Assembly: GCA_009936895.1 (NCBI GenBank)
Contig: JAACDS010000197.1
Coordinates: 1 to 22,087 of the forward strand
Reading direction: 5' to 3'
Length of the DNA stretch: 22,087 bases
From: Pseudomonadota bacterium
Lineage (GTDB): Bacteria; Pseudomonadota; Gammaproteobacteria; Pseudomonadales; Azotimanducaceae
The notes beneath the pieces were generated by a model. It was not told the origin of the DNA. It did no database searches and was given only the letters and a program-made list of their open reading frames with translations. Within the stretch, counting starts at the first letter, position 1. Each line of letters begins with the position of its first letter. Positions 14,256-21,553 of the stretch are shown in pieces. The position numbers and the translations under genes were made by a program.

Positions 14256-14513
14256 ACGCCAACAGGAACTGTGCAGTGGTTTAACAATGCGAAGGGTTAC
14301 GGATTTATCGTACCCAACGATGGGGGCGCGGATCTGTTCGCGCATTTTTCAGCGGTGACGATGGAGGGATATAAAACGCTGAGCGCCGGTGACGAGGTGC
14401 AGTTTGACGTCTCCACCGGAGACAAAGGCCCTCAGGCCACCAATATCGTAACCACCGGCGTCAACAACGCCGCTAACGGTGACGACGCCGAATCGACAGC
14501 TGACTCCGACTAG
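14256..14513 (+). CDS. cspD: Cold-shock domain protein, CspD-like, with apparent ACG start
   Basis: The product is a cold-shock domain protein (85 aa from ACG) that binds single-stranded nucleic acid. RNP1 is KGYGFIV and RNP2 is DLFAHFS; an acidic tail (NGDDAESTADSD) follows the domain. Its place beside clpS suggests CspD, a replication-inhibiting paralogue induced in stationary phase in E. coli. Other CSPs begin with M-x-x-G-T-V-x-W-F. Here the codons before GTV read ACG CCA ACA GGA, which would be MPTG if ACG starts translation, and AAGGAG lies seven bases upstream. No ATG, GTG or TTG exists in frame between the TAA at 14211 and the GTG at 14271. Starting at GTG would remove part of the first beta-strand, with a ribosome site only three bases away. 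Confidence 0.85.
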   Translation, partial: TPTGTVQWFNNAKGYGFIVPNDGGADLFAHFSAVTMEGYKTLSAGDEVQFDVSTGDKGPQATNIVTTGVNNAANGDDAESTADSD

Positions 14514-14554
14514 CCCCAGTCCAGTGAAACGGGCCAATAAGTGCACCCCGCAAA

Positions 14555-14637
14555 GGCCCTGGGGAAACGCCCTGGGAAGAGGCCCTGGGGAAAAACCCTG
14601 AGAAAAGGCCCTACGCATAGGTCCTGAGAAAAGACCC
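14555..14637. repeat. Degenerate tandem repeat, GGCCCTGGGGAAA type, between cspD and icd
   Basis: Six imperfect units of 11-15 bases and a partial seventh fill most of the gap between the convergent cspD and icd. Examples are GGCCCTGGGGAAAC, GCCCTGGGAAGA, GGCCCTGGGGAAAAA, CCCTGAGAAAA and GGTCCTGAGAAAA. The last complete unit ends nine bases before the icd stop. Unit length varies, there are no unique spacers and no coding role is apparent. Confidence 0.7.
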
Positions 14638-14641
14638 GTGA

Positions 14642-16861
14642 CTAGGCGGAATCAATCGCTTCGTTGAGGGTCGGCGAAGGCCGCATTGCCTTCGCTGCCA
14701 GCTCAGGGTTCGGCGCGAAGTAACCGCCAACATCGACGGGTTCCCCTTGCGCCGCCAACAGTTCCGCATTGATCTGTTCTTCCGACGCAGCCAGCTTCTC
14801 GGCCAGCGTCGCAAAACGTTCTTTCATTGCCGCATCTTTGTCTTGGCGAGCCACGGCTTCTGCCCAGAATTTCGCCAAATAGAAATGACTGCCGCGGTTA
14901 TCAATTTCGTTCACACGACGCGAGGGCGATCGGTTGCTGTCCAAAAATTCCGCGATCGCCTCATCCAGCGTTTCGCCCAGCAACTGAGCAGCACTGTTGT
15001 CGAAAACGCGCCCCAGATGTTCCAGCGACGCCCCGAGCGCCAAAAATTCACCCAGGCTGTCCCAACGCAGGTGCCCTTCGGCTTCGAACTGCTGGACATG
15101 CTTAGGGGCTGAGCCGCCCGCACCGGTTTCAAACAACCCGCCACCGTTGATCAAGGGCACGATCGAGAGCATTTTGGCACTGGTTCCCAGTTCTAAAATT
15201 GGAAACAAATCCGTCAGATAGTCACGCAGTACGTTGCCAGACACTGAAATCGTATCCTTGCCTTGACGCATCAACTCTAAGGAGCGCTTCGTCGCTTCGG
15301 CCGGCTTCAGAATCGAAATATCCAACCCTTGAGTATTATGGCTCGGCAGATACTGTTCGACTTTAGCAATCAGCTGGGCGTCGTGAGCACGATCGGCATC
15401 AAGCCAAAAGATTACAGCGCTGCCCGTAATGCGACCTCGCTCGACGGCAAGCTTTACCCAATCCTGCACGGGTGCGTCTTTCACTCGGCACATACGCCAA
15501 ACGTCGCCAGTCTGGACCTCGTGACTGTGCACAACGTTCCCGGCTTGATTGACGATTTCGATGCGACCGGCATTTGGGATCTCGAAGGTGGTGTCGTGAG
15601 AACCGTACTCTTCGGCTTTCTGGGCCATCAACCCGATGTTGGCCGTGGACCCGATGATCGTGGGATCCAGCGCGCCATGAGTTTTACAGTCTGAGATCAC
15701 TTCTTGATAGACCGTGGCGTAGCAACGGTCGGGAATAACAGCCTTGGTATCGTGTAAGTCGCCGTCGGGCCCCCACATCTTGCCGGACTCACGGATGGCA
15801 GCCGGCATAGACGCGTCCACAATGATGTCGCTTGGCACGTGGAGATTGGTAATACCGTAATCGGAATTCACCATGGCCAGGTCTGGGCCACTGGCCAGAC
15901 AGGCGTCCAAATCCGCCTTTATCTCATCCTGCTGAGGTTCAGGCAGACTCTGAATCTTGTCGTAGGCATCACCAACGCCGTTGTTGGCGTCAACACCCAA
16001 CTCGGCAAACACGTGCGCGTGCTTGATGAAGGCATCGCGGTAATACGCTTTCACCGCGTGACCGAAAATGATGGGGTCAGACACCTTCATCATCGTTGCT
16101 TTCAGGTGCAGGGAAAACAAAACGCCTGCTTCCGTGTTTGCAATCTGCTCGTCATAGAACCGGCACAGAGCGTCCTTGCTCATGAAGGCCGCGTCTACTA
16201 CTTCGCCAGCACTCACAGCAAGACCCGTCGCTAGGGTGTCACTGTGATCGCCTGAATGCAGCACAATGGAGAGAGAGTCGTCTTGGGACATGGTAGCGGA
16301 GACTTCGCTGGCGTAAAAATCCCCCTCGCTCATGTGCGCCACATGGCTCTTGGAATCTGCAGTCCAGGTACCCATCGAATGCGGGTGTTTCTTTGCGTAT
16401 TCCTTTACCGCCTTGGTGGAACGGCGATCGGAATTGCCTTCACGCAGCACCGGGTTCACAGCGCTTCCTTTGATTCGGTCGTAACGCACCTTGATGTCTT
16501 GTTCCGACTCGTTTTGGGGTTCTTCGGGGTATTCGGGCAAGGCGTACCCTTGACTTTGAAGCTCCTTGATCGCAGCCAACATTTGGGGGTTCGAGGCACT
16601 GATGTTCGGTAGCTTTATGATGTTCGCAGCGGGATCTTGGGTGAGCGTACCCAACTCCGCCAAATCGTCGGCGATTCGCTGCTCTTCGGACAACCACTCA
16701 GGGAAGCTGGCTAAAATGCGACCTGCCAAGGAGATATCCCGTGTTTCCACTTGAACACCCGCCGCGTCTGAGAACGCTTTGATGATCGGTAAAAACGAAA
16801 AAGTGGCGAGTCGCGGGGCCTCATCTGTCTCGGTGTAGATGATTTTTTGGTCGGTGCTCAT
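14642..16861 (-). CDS. icd: Isocitrate dehydrogenase (NADP+), monomeric type
   Basis: The product (739 aa) is the large monomeric NADP-dependent isocitrate dehydrogenase, which decarboxylates isocitrate to 2-oxoglutarate in the TCA cycle. It is unrelated in length to the ~416-residue dimeric E. coli Icd. The start MSTDQKIIYTETDEAPRLATF and internal segments such as EGNSDRRSTKAVKEYAKKHPHSMG, read here as two parts around RRS-TKAV, and the GSTANIGLMAQKAEEYGSHDTTF region are characteristic. GGGGGA lies close before the ATG. A good candidate promoter with a palindromic spacer and a leader hairpin lies upstream. Some genomes name this gene idh. In several gammaproteobacteria it is also next to cspD and clpS. 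Confidence 0.97.
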   Translation of the reverse strand: MSTDQKIIYTETDEAPRLATFSFLPIIKAFSDAAGVQVETRDISLAGRILASFPEWLSEEQRIADDLAELGTLTQDPAANIIKLPNISASNPQMLAAIKELQSQGYALPEYPEEPQNESEQDIKVRYDRIKGSAVNPVLREGNSDRRSTKAVKEYAKKHPHSMGTWTADSKSHVAHMSEGDFYASEVSATMSQDDSLSIVLHSGDHSDTLATGLAVSAGEVVDAAFMSKDALCRFYDEQIANTEAGVLFSLHLKATMMKVSDPIIFGHAVKAYYRDAFIKHAHVFAELGVDANNGVGDAYDKIQSLPEPQQDEIKADLDACLASGPDLAMVNSDYGITNLHVPSDIIVDASMPAAIRESGKMWGPDGDLHDTKAVIPDRCYATVYQEVISDCKTHGALDPTIIGSTANIGLMAQKAEEYGSHDTTFEIPNAGRIEIVNQAGNVVHSHEVQTGDVWRMCRVKDAPVQDWVKLAVERGRITGSAVIFWLDADRAHDAQLIAKVEQYLPSHNTQGLDISILKPAEATKRSLELMRQGKDTISVSGNVLRDYLTDLFPILELGTSAKMLSIVPLINGGGLFETGAGGSAPKHVQQFEAEGHLRWDSLGEFLALGASLEHLGRVFDNSAAQLLGETLDEAIAEFLDSNRSPSRRVNEIDNRGSHFYLAKFWAEAVARQDKDAAMKERFATLAEKLAASEEQINAELLAAQGEPVDVGGYFAPNPELAAKAMRPSPTLNEAIDSA

Positions 16862-16907
16862 AGATCCCCCGTTGCGCTGACATTAAGACATTAATACCCC
16901 GCTCTTC

Positions 16908-16935
16908 TGCGCAGTCGACTCGGGTCGAATGCGCA
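16908..16935 (-). other. 28-base near-perfect inverted repeat in the icd leader
   Basis: TGCGCA, one mismatch, then TCGAC, loop TCGG, GTCGA, one mismatch position and TGCGCA form an 11-bp stem with one internal mismatch. It lies about 47 bases before the icd ATG and downstream of the candidate promoter, so it would be transcribed. It could be an RNA hairpin in the leader or a DNA operator. No T run follows, so a terminator is unlikely. Confidence 0.55.
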
Positions 16936-16981
16936 TCACGAGCAGACTAGTGTCCCTACCCCTCCGGTTTAAGACGCGCGA

Positions 16982-17010
16982 AATATAGACGTGCCCCACG
17001 TCTAGTGCAA
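16982..17010 (-). promoter_or_regulatory. Candidate sigma-70 promoter of icd with palindrome in the spacer
   Basis: On the minus strand TTGCAC (17005-17010) is separated by exactly 17 bases from TATATT (16982-16987). The -10 matches consensus at five of six positions, the -35 at three. A perfect 8-bp inverted repeat, TAGACGTG-CCC-CACGTCTA on the plus strand (16986-17004), occupies the whole spacer, as an operator would. The predicted leader is about 115 bases long. Confidence 0.5.
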
Positions 17011-17067
17011 CTCCGAGGCACAAAGCGCGTCAATTTATCGTCTATTTATAGGCTAATTCTAGTCTGT

Positions 17068-17574
17068 TTAGGGCTGACTTGAGACCCGATCGCCGCCGTC
17101 GTCAGACCAGCCAACGGCCCGTTGCCGATCTGCATCGGTGGACTCTATCCAACGATCGCCTTTGTCGCTGGCTTCTTTTTTCCAGAAGATGGCTTGGGTC
17201 TTGAGGAAGTCCATGATGAATTCCGCCGCCGCAAAGGCAGCATCCCGGTGTGCAGAAGCGGCAAGCACCATAACGATCTGATCTGTGGGCTGAAGCCTGC
17301 CCACTCGGTGAACCACCGTCGTCGCCAGCAGCGGCCAGCGTGCCTGCGCTTCTGTCACGATGGCTTCAATACTCGACTCCGTCATACCCGGGTAGTGTTC
17401 CAACGTGAGTGTGGCGACCTCCCCGCCATCGCCTGCCTGTGCATTGTAGTCTCTGACCAAGCCAACAAAGCCAGCGATCGCCCCGGCCGCTTCGCCTCCT
17501 AACGCTCTAATCATCGAATAATGTTCAGCAAAATCAAAGTCTTCTGACTGTATTTTGATAATTGACTCAAACAT
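17068..17574 (-). CDS. moaE: Molybdopterin synthase catalytic subunit MoaE
   Basis: The product (168 aa) is MoaE, the large subunit of molybdopterin synthase, which inserts two sulfurs from MoaD thiocarboxylate into cyclic pyranopterin monophosphate. The catalytic lysines are at 125 and 132 in DFLKTQAIFWKKE, and the family pattern LTLEHYPGMTESSIEAI and VHRVGRLQPTDQIVMVLAASAHR is complete. The last 20 or so residues (DDGGDRVSSQP) extend past the usual end. The ATG is one base after the moaD stop, so the two subunits are probably co-translated. About 200 bases separate it from icd. Confidence 0.96.
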   Translation of the reverse strand: MFESIIKIQSEDFDFAEHYSMIRALGGEAAGAIAGFVGLVRDYNAQAGDGGEVATLTLEHYPGMTESSIEAIVTEAQARWPLLATTVVHRVGRLQPTDQIVMVLAASAHRDAAFAAAEFIMDFLKTQAIFWKKEASDKGDRWIESTDADRQRAVGWSDDGGDRVSSQP

Positions 17575-17575
17575 A

Positions 17576-17848
17576 TTAACCCCCAGTTACCGGCGGTAAA
17601 AATGCCACTTCGGCACCGGCAGGAATGGCGGCTTCACTCTGCTGCCAGTCGTCAGTGGTGAAGACCTGATTGATCGCTACCCGAACACCGTCACCACACA
17701 GCACGTAATAGGCCTGGGTCGATAACTGTGATGCTAAGTCCTGCCGAAGCTCTGGCATGGAGGCCGCGTTACTTGTGAGCGACCCTAGGGCGATACGCTC
17801 TCGCAGGGACGCAAAAAATTTAACCTCTATCGTCACGATTTTCGCCAC
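17576..17848 (-). CDS. moaD: Molybdopterin synthase sulfur carrier subunit MoaD
   Basis: The product (90 aa) is the ubiquitin-like sulfur carrier MoaD, ending in the required Gly-Gly (PPVTGG) that is adenylated and thiocarboxylated. The N-terminal strand VTIEVKFFASLRERI and the AEVAFLPPVTGG end are typical. Two GTG starts are possible: 17848 (overlapping moaC by 16 bases) and 17836 (overlapping the moaC TGA by four bases, giving MTIEVKFF). The shorter is closer to other MoaD proteins and gives a common stop-start overlap, but ribosome binding sites do not decide. It lies between moaC and moaE. Confidence 0.93.
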   Translation of the reverse strand: MAKIVTIEVKFFASLRERIALGSLTSNAASMPELRQDLASQLSTQAYYVLCGDGVRVAINQVFTTDDWQQSEAAIPAGAEVAFLPPVTGG

Positions 17849-18303
17849 TCACCGCTTTTCCCGCCTAGCTTCTCATCCAAACCAACCGCCTCAATTGTCA
17901 TTCCTTTGTCCACGGCCTTGCACATATCGTAAACGGTAAGGCACGCCACGCTGACCGCTGTGAGCGCCTCCATTTCAACACCCGTCTGCCCTCGCAACCG
18001 ACAGGTGGCGATAACTTTTAGTTTACTATCGGACACCTCCTCGAACGACACCGACACCTTTGTCAGAGCCAGAGGGTGGCACAACGGAATGAGTTCAGAA
18101 CACTTTTTTGCGCCCTGAATACCCGCAATTCGCGCAACCGCCAGAACCTCGCCTTTTTTCAAGCCATCATTTTTCATGGCCTGCAGTGTGCTTGGCAACA
18201 TTCTGACGATGCCACTGGCCGTCGCAGACCGTTCGGTTAGCTGTTTGCCGCCTACATCGACCATGTTGGCTTCGCCGGAAGCGTTGATGTGGCTAAGTTC
18301 CAT
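17833..18303 (-). CDS. moaC: Cyclic pyranopterin monophosphate synthase MoaC
   Basis: The product (156 aa) is MoaC, which together with MoaA converts GTP to cyclic pyranopterin monophosphate, the first step of molybdenum cofactor synthesis. Active-site residues are visible: His76 in LIPLCHPL, and Asp126 and Lys129 in TVYDMCKAVDKGM. The start at 18303 gives the usual MELSHIN...ANMVDVGGK opening, and AAGGGA lies six bases upstream. A longer frame to 18354 adds a cysteine-rich stretch without similarity to MoaC. moaC is first in a moaC-moaD-moaE set. moaA and moaB are not in the window, so the pathway must be completed elsewhere. Confidence 0.95.
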   Translation of the reverse strand: MELSHINASGEANMVDVGGKQLTERSATASGIVRMLPSTLQAMKNDGLKKGEVLAVARIAGIQGAKKCSELIPLCHPLALTKVSVSFEEVSDSKLKVIATCRLRGQTGVEMEALTAVSVACLTVYDMCKAVDKGMTIEAVGLDEKLGGKSGEWRKS

Positions 18304-18483
18304 ACGATGTCCCTTGAATCGGTTGCCTGTACACCATGAAAGGCAGTGCCCCAAAGCGCTGCAAGATCCTTACGTTATCATGGCTAGCGCTTAGACGAGC
18401 AACTACGCGTCCATGGTAGTAAGCTATTATGTTATTCGCGTTGAGAATCAACACGCCCTCATTCATCGTCAGCAACAAGTCCT

Positions 18484-19644
18484 ATGCCCAGCGACCGCTC
18501 GAAAACACAAGAGAATCAACGCCAAACCGCGGAAGTGTCAAAAGTCATCGTCGGCATGTCTGGCGGCGTAGACTCATCTGTCGCTGCCTATCTTTTGCAA
18601 CAGCAGGGCTTCGCCGTTGAAGGGCTGTTCATGAAAAACTGGGACGAAGACGATGGCACCGATTACTGCACAGCCATCGCCGATCTTGAAGACGCACAAC
18701 AGGTCAGCGACCAGCTCGGCATTCCGCTACATACGGCCAATTTTGCGGCGGAATACTGGGATAACGTTTTCAGCCATTTCCTAGAGGAATACCGAAACTG
18801 GCGCACGCCTAACCCCGACATCCTGTGCAATCGTGAAATCAAGTTTGAGCAGTTTGTACGCTACGCCGAAACCTTGGGCGCAGACTACATTGCGACGGGT
18901 CATTACGTTCGCAGGAGCCCGATCGCTGAGGGCAGGGAACAATCGCCGGAAAATCTCGAGGAATCGATCAAAATTCTAAAAGGCCTGGATAGCAACAAAG
19001 ACCAAACCTATTTTTTACAGGCCGTACCCAAGGGCAAACTCGCGCGCTGTCTTTTTCCCTTGGGCGATTGGCAAAAACCCGACGTAAGACGCTTGGCAGA
19101 GTCTCTTGGCCTAACCAATCATCGCAAGAAAGACAGCACTGGCATCTGCTTTATCGGTGAGCGCCGATTTGCCGACTTTCTCGGCCAGTACATTCACGAT
19201 CAGCCCGGCGCCATGACAGACCGCCAAGGTAGAATTCTCGGTCAGCATCGCGGGCTGCACCAGTACACGATCGGTCAACGGCAAGGCATCAATTTGGGCG
19301 GCCTCGCCGGCCGACCAGAGAGCCCTTGGTATGTGATGGATAAAATACCGGCGAACAATACGCTGCGGGTGACCCAAGATGAAGCCGATCTCGCCGGCAC
19401 TTGGCTCAGAGCACGTGAGGCAAACTGGCTGCAGCCGATGGATTTGCCGTTGCGTTGCAGTGCTAAAATCCGTTATCGCCAGCAGGATCAGGCGTGCGTT
19501 GTATCGCTGGCGGCAGACGGCTCCTTACTCGTGCGGTTCGACCATCCCCAAAGAGCCATCACCACGGGCCAGTACATTGCCTTTTATGAGGACGATGAAC
19601 TCCTTGGTGGTGCAAACATTCAGACCGCCTCATCCATTTTTTAA
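18484..19644 (+). CDS. mnmA: tRNA 2-thiouridylase MnmA
   Basis: The product (386 aa) is MnmA, which adenylates uridine 34 of tRNA-Lys, -Glu and -Gln and replaces its 2-oxygen with sulfur delivered by TusE. The PP-loop is MSGGVDSS (25-32). The nucleophilic and persulfide cysteines are Cys115 (PDILCNREIKF) and Cys222 (STGICFIGERRF), matching E. coli Cys102 and Cys199. The ATG at 18484 has no clear ribosome binding site and gives about a dozen residues more before the PP-loop than usual. A GTG at 18535 (VSKVIVGMSGG) is a possible alternative. The gene is divergent from moaC and is followed by purB after 31 bases. The hflD gene that I would expect between them is missing. Confidence 0.97.
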   Translation: MPSDRSKTQENQRQTAEVSKVIVGMSGGVDSSVAAYLLQQQGFAVEGLFMKNWDEDDGTDYCTAIADLEDAQQVSDQLGIPLHTANFAAEYWDNVFSHFLEEYRNWRTPNPDILCNREIKFEQFVRYAETLGADYIATGHYVRRSPIAEGREQSPENLEESIKILKGLDSNKDQTYFLQAVPKGKLARCLFPLGDWQKPDVRRLAESLGLTNHRKKDSTGICFIGERRFADFLGQYIHDQPGAMTDRQGRILGQHRGLHQYTIGQRQGINLGGLAGRPESPWYVMDKIPANNTLRVTQDEADLAGTWLRAREANWLQPMDLPLRCSAKIRYRQQDQACVVSLAADGSLLVRFDHPQRAITTGQYIAFYEDDELLGGANIQTASSIF

Positions 19645-19675
19645 TCATTCGAAACCCAATCCCTGGAGGATATTC

Positions 19676-21049
19676 ATGACCGACGCAGATCCTGTTTTCG
19701 CTATCGGTGCAGCTGACGGCCGCTATCAGTCTAAGGTCAAAGATCTGGCTCCTATCGTCAGTGAATTTGGTCTGATGAAATATCGTGTGGAAGTTGAGTG
19801 CGGCTGGGTGCTTTTTTTGAGCCAATGCCCGGGTATTGAGGAATTCGCAACCTTGAGCGAAGACGATGAAGCCTATGTCCAAGCCATAGCCGATACTTTC
19901 GATGCCCGATCGGCTGCGCGAATCAAAGCCTTTGAGGCAACAACCAATCACGACGTCAAAGCCGTCGAGTACTTTCTCAAGGAAGCTTTCGCAGAGCGCC
20001 CTACGCTTCGGGCGATGAATGAGTGGATACACTTCGGCTGCACATCGGAAGACATCAACAATACGGCCTACGGCCTGATGATCAAGAATGCCCGGGATGC
20101 CATACTGCCTCGTATGCGGACCTTGATCGACGCACTGGATGCGCTGGCCACAGCAAACGCCGACCTGCCCATGCTGTCGCGCACGCACGGACAAACCGCC
20201 TCGCCGACCACCCTGGGCAAAGAAATCAAAAACGTTGCCGTCCGCCTTGAACGTCAGCGCCAGCAAGTTCAAAACACACCCCTGCTGGGCAAGTTCAATG
20301 GCGCGGTCGGCAATTTTAACGCCCACCTCGTCGCCTACCCCAACCTGGACTGGGCGGCCCTGTCTGAGCAATTCATCGTCAGCCTCGGCCTGCAGAACAA
20401 CCCGTGGACGACACAAATCGAGCCCCACGACTACATAGCGGAAATCAGCCATGCCCTGATGCGCTTCAATCAAGTACTGCTGGATTTTGATCGGGATATG
20501 TGGAGCTATATTTCCATTGAGTATTTCAAGCAGCGCAGGGTAGAGGGCGAAACCGGTTCGTCAACCATGCCGCACAAAATCAATCCCATCGATTTCGAAA
20601 ACTCCGAGGGCAATATTGGTATCGCCAACGCCCTCCTCGACCATATGGCCAGCAAACTCGCGGTATCGCGCTGGCAACGAGACCTTTCCGATTCCACGGT
20701 GTTACGCAATCTAGGCACCGCATTCGCGCACTGCAGTATCGCCTACCAAGCCACGCTAAAAGGTCTGTCGCGACTGGATGTGAACCCAGATGCGATCTCT
20801 GCAGATCTCGACAACAGCTGGGAAGTACTGGCAGAGGCTATGCAAACCGTTATGCGTAAATTTGCCATGCCCGAGCCCTACGAGCAGCTAAAAGCAGTGA
20901 CTCGAGGCCGACGTCTGTCCGCCGATATTTATCAGGAAATATTGGAGGAACTGCAGCTACCGGATGCAGCGATGCAGGAACTGAAGAATCTGACGCCGGC
21001 AAGATACATTGGCTGCGCCGCCGAACTCACGCGACGACCGCTGCCTTGA
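19676..21049 (+). CDS. purB: Adenylosuccinate lyase PurB
   Basis: The product (457 aa) is PurB, which removes fumarate from SAICAR and from adenylosuccinate in purine and AMP synthesis. The fumarase/aspartase signature GETGSSTMPHKINP is at 291-304, with the catalytic serine at 295 or 296, and the catalytic His171 lies in LSRTHGQTASPTTLGKEI. The ATG at 19676 is preceded by TGGAGGA with five bases spacing. The open frame extends about 300 bases further into mnmA, but that part is an out-of-frame shadow. Length equals that of E. coli PurB. Its TGA overlaps the TTG start of the next gene by four bases. Confidence 0.98.
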   Translation: MTDADPVFAIGAADGRYQSKVKDLAPIVSEFGLMKYRVEVECGWVLFLSQCPGIEEFATLSEDDEAYVQAIADTFDARSAARIKAFEATTNHDVKAVEYFLKEAFAERPTLRAMNEWIHFGCTSEDINNTAYGLMIKNARDAILPRMRTLIDALDALATANADLPMLSRTHGQTASPTTLGKEIKNVAVRLERQRQQVQNTPLLGKFNGAVGNFNAHLVAYPNLDWAALSEQFIVSLGLQNNPWTTQIEPHDYIAEISHALMRFNQVLLDFDRDMWSYISIEYFKQRRVEGETGSSTMPHKINPIDFENSEGNIGIANALLDHMASKLAVSRWQRDLSDSTVLRNLGTAFAHCSIAYQATLKGLSRLDVNPDAISADLDNSWEVLAEAMQTVMRKFAMPEPYEQLKAVTRGRRLSADIYQEILEELQLPDAAMQELKNLTPARYIGCAAELTRRPLP

Positions 21050-21489
21050 TCGAGGTTCGTTTGGCACACTGGAAAGCGCCCGATGACCGCCAAGCGCTGA
21101 CAGCCATCCGCCGCAAAGTCTTCGTTGAGGAGCAGCAGGTGCCCGAAGAGGAAGAGATGGACGCCTTCGACGAAACCAGCGTCCACTTGCTGGCACTGTC
21201 CAGCGATTCCGGTCTCATCGGCTGCGCGCGCATCATGCCCACCGGCCAGATTGGTCGAATGGCGGTGTTGCGAGAATTCCGCGGCAGCGGCATCGGCAGC
21301 TTACTGATGACCGCGGCACTCACACAGGCCAAAGGACAGAACTTCGAGACCGTTTTTTTGCATGCCCAATGCCATGCCGAGGCCTTCTATACCCGATTTG
21401 GCTTTATCGCCTGCGGGGACGTTTTCGATGAGGCGGGTATTGCACACGTAAGGATGACTTTACCGGCCTCACCTATGCCTTTGAGCTAG
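21046..21489 (+). CDS. GNAT-family N-acetyltransferase
   Basis: The product (147 aa) is a compact GNAT acetyltransferase. The acetyl-CoA binding motif A reads IGRMAVLREFRGSGIGSLLM, with the R-G-S-G-I-G loop near 80-86. Upstream is IRRKVFVEEQQVPEEEEMDAFDE, and downstream FLHAQCHAEAFYTRFGFIACG, which resembles the YjcF-like subgroup. The substrate is unknown. The start is TTG and overlaps the purB TGA (TTGA), so it is very probably translated from the purB message. No relation to purine synthesis can be deduced. Confidence 0.88.
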   Translation: MIEVRLAHWKAPDDRQALTAIRRKVFVEEQQVPEEEEMDAFDETSVHLLALSSDSGLIGCARIMPTGQIGRMAVLREFRGSGIGSLLMTAALTQAKGQNFETVFLHAQCHAEAFYTRFGFIACGDVFDEAGIAHVRMTLPASPMPLS

Positions 21490-21553
21490 ACACCAATTAC
21501 CGGCACAATCGCGCCCCGTAAATCGCTTGTACCAATGAAACGAAGTAAACCTT

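Noticed and set aside
14555..14637. CRISPR array
   Set aside because: Units are only 11-15 bases, adjoining, of variable length and without unique spacers; no cas genes are near.
15839..16234. Open frames opposite icd, including one of 131 codons
   Set aside because: They mirror the codon pattern of a large conserved enzyme and have no independent support.
18293..18478. A 61-codon minus-strand frame between moaC and mnmA
   Set aside because: It overlaps the moaC start, has no recognisable features and occupies the divergent control region.
19559..20473. A 304-codon open frame antisense to purB and the end of mnmA
   Set aside because: It lies wholly opposite strongly conserved coding sequence, shows no recognisable motif and has no ribosome binding site; it is a shadow frame.
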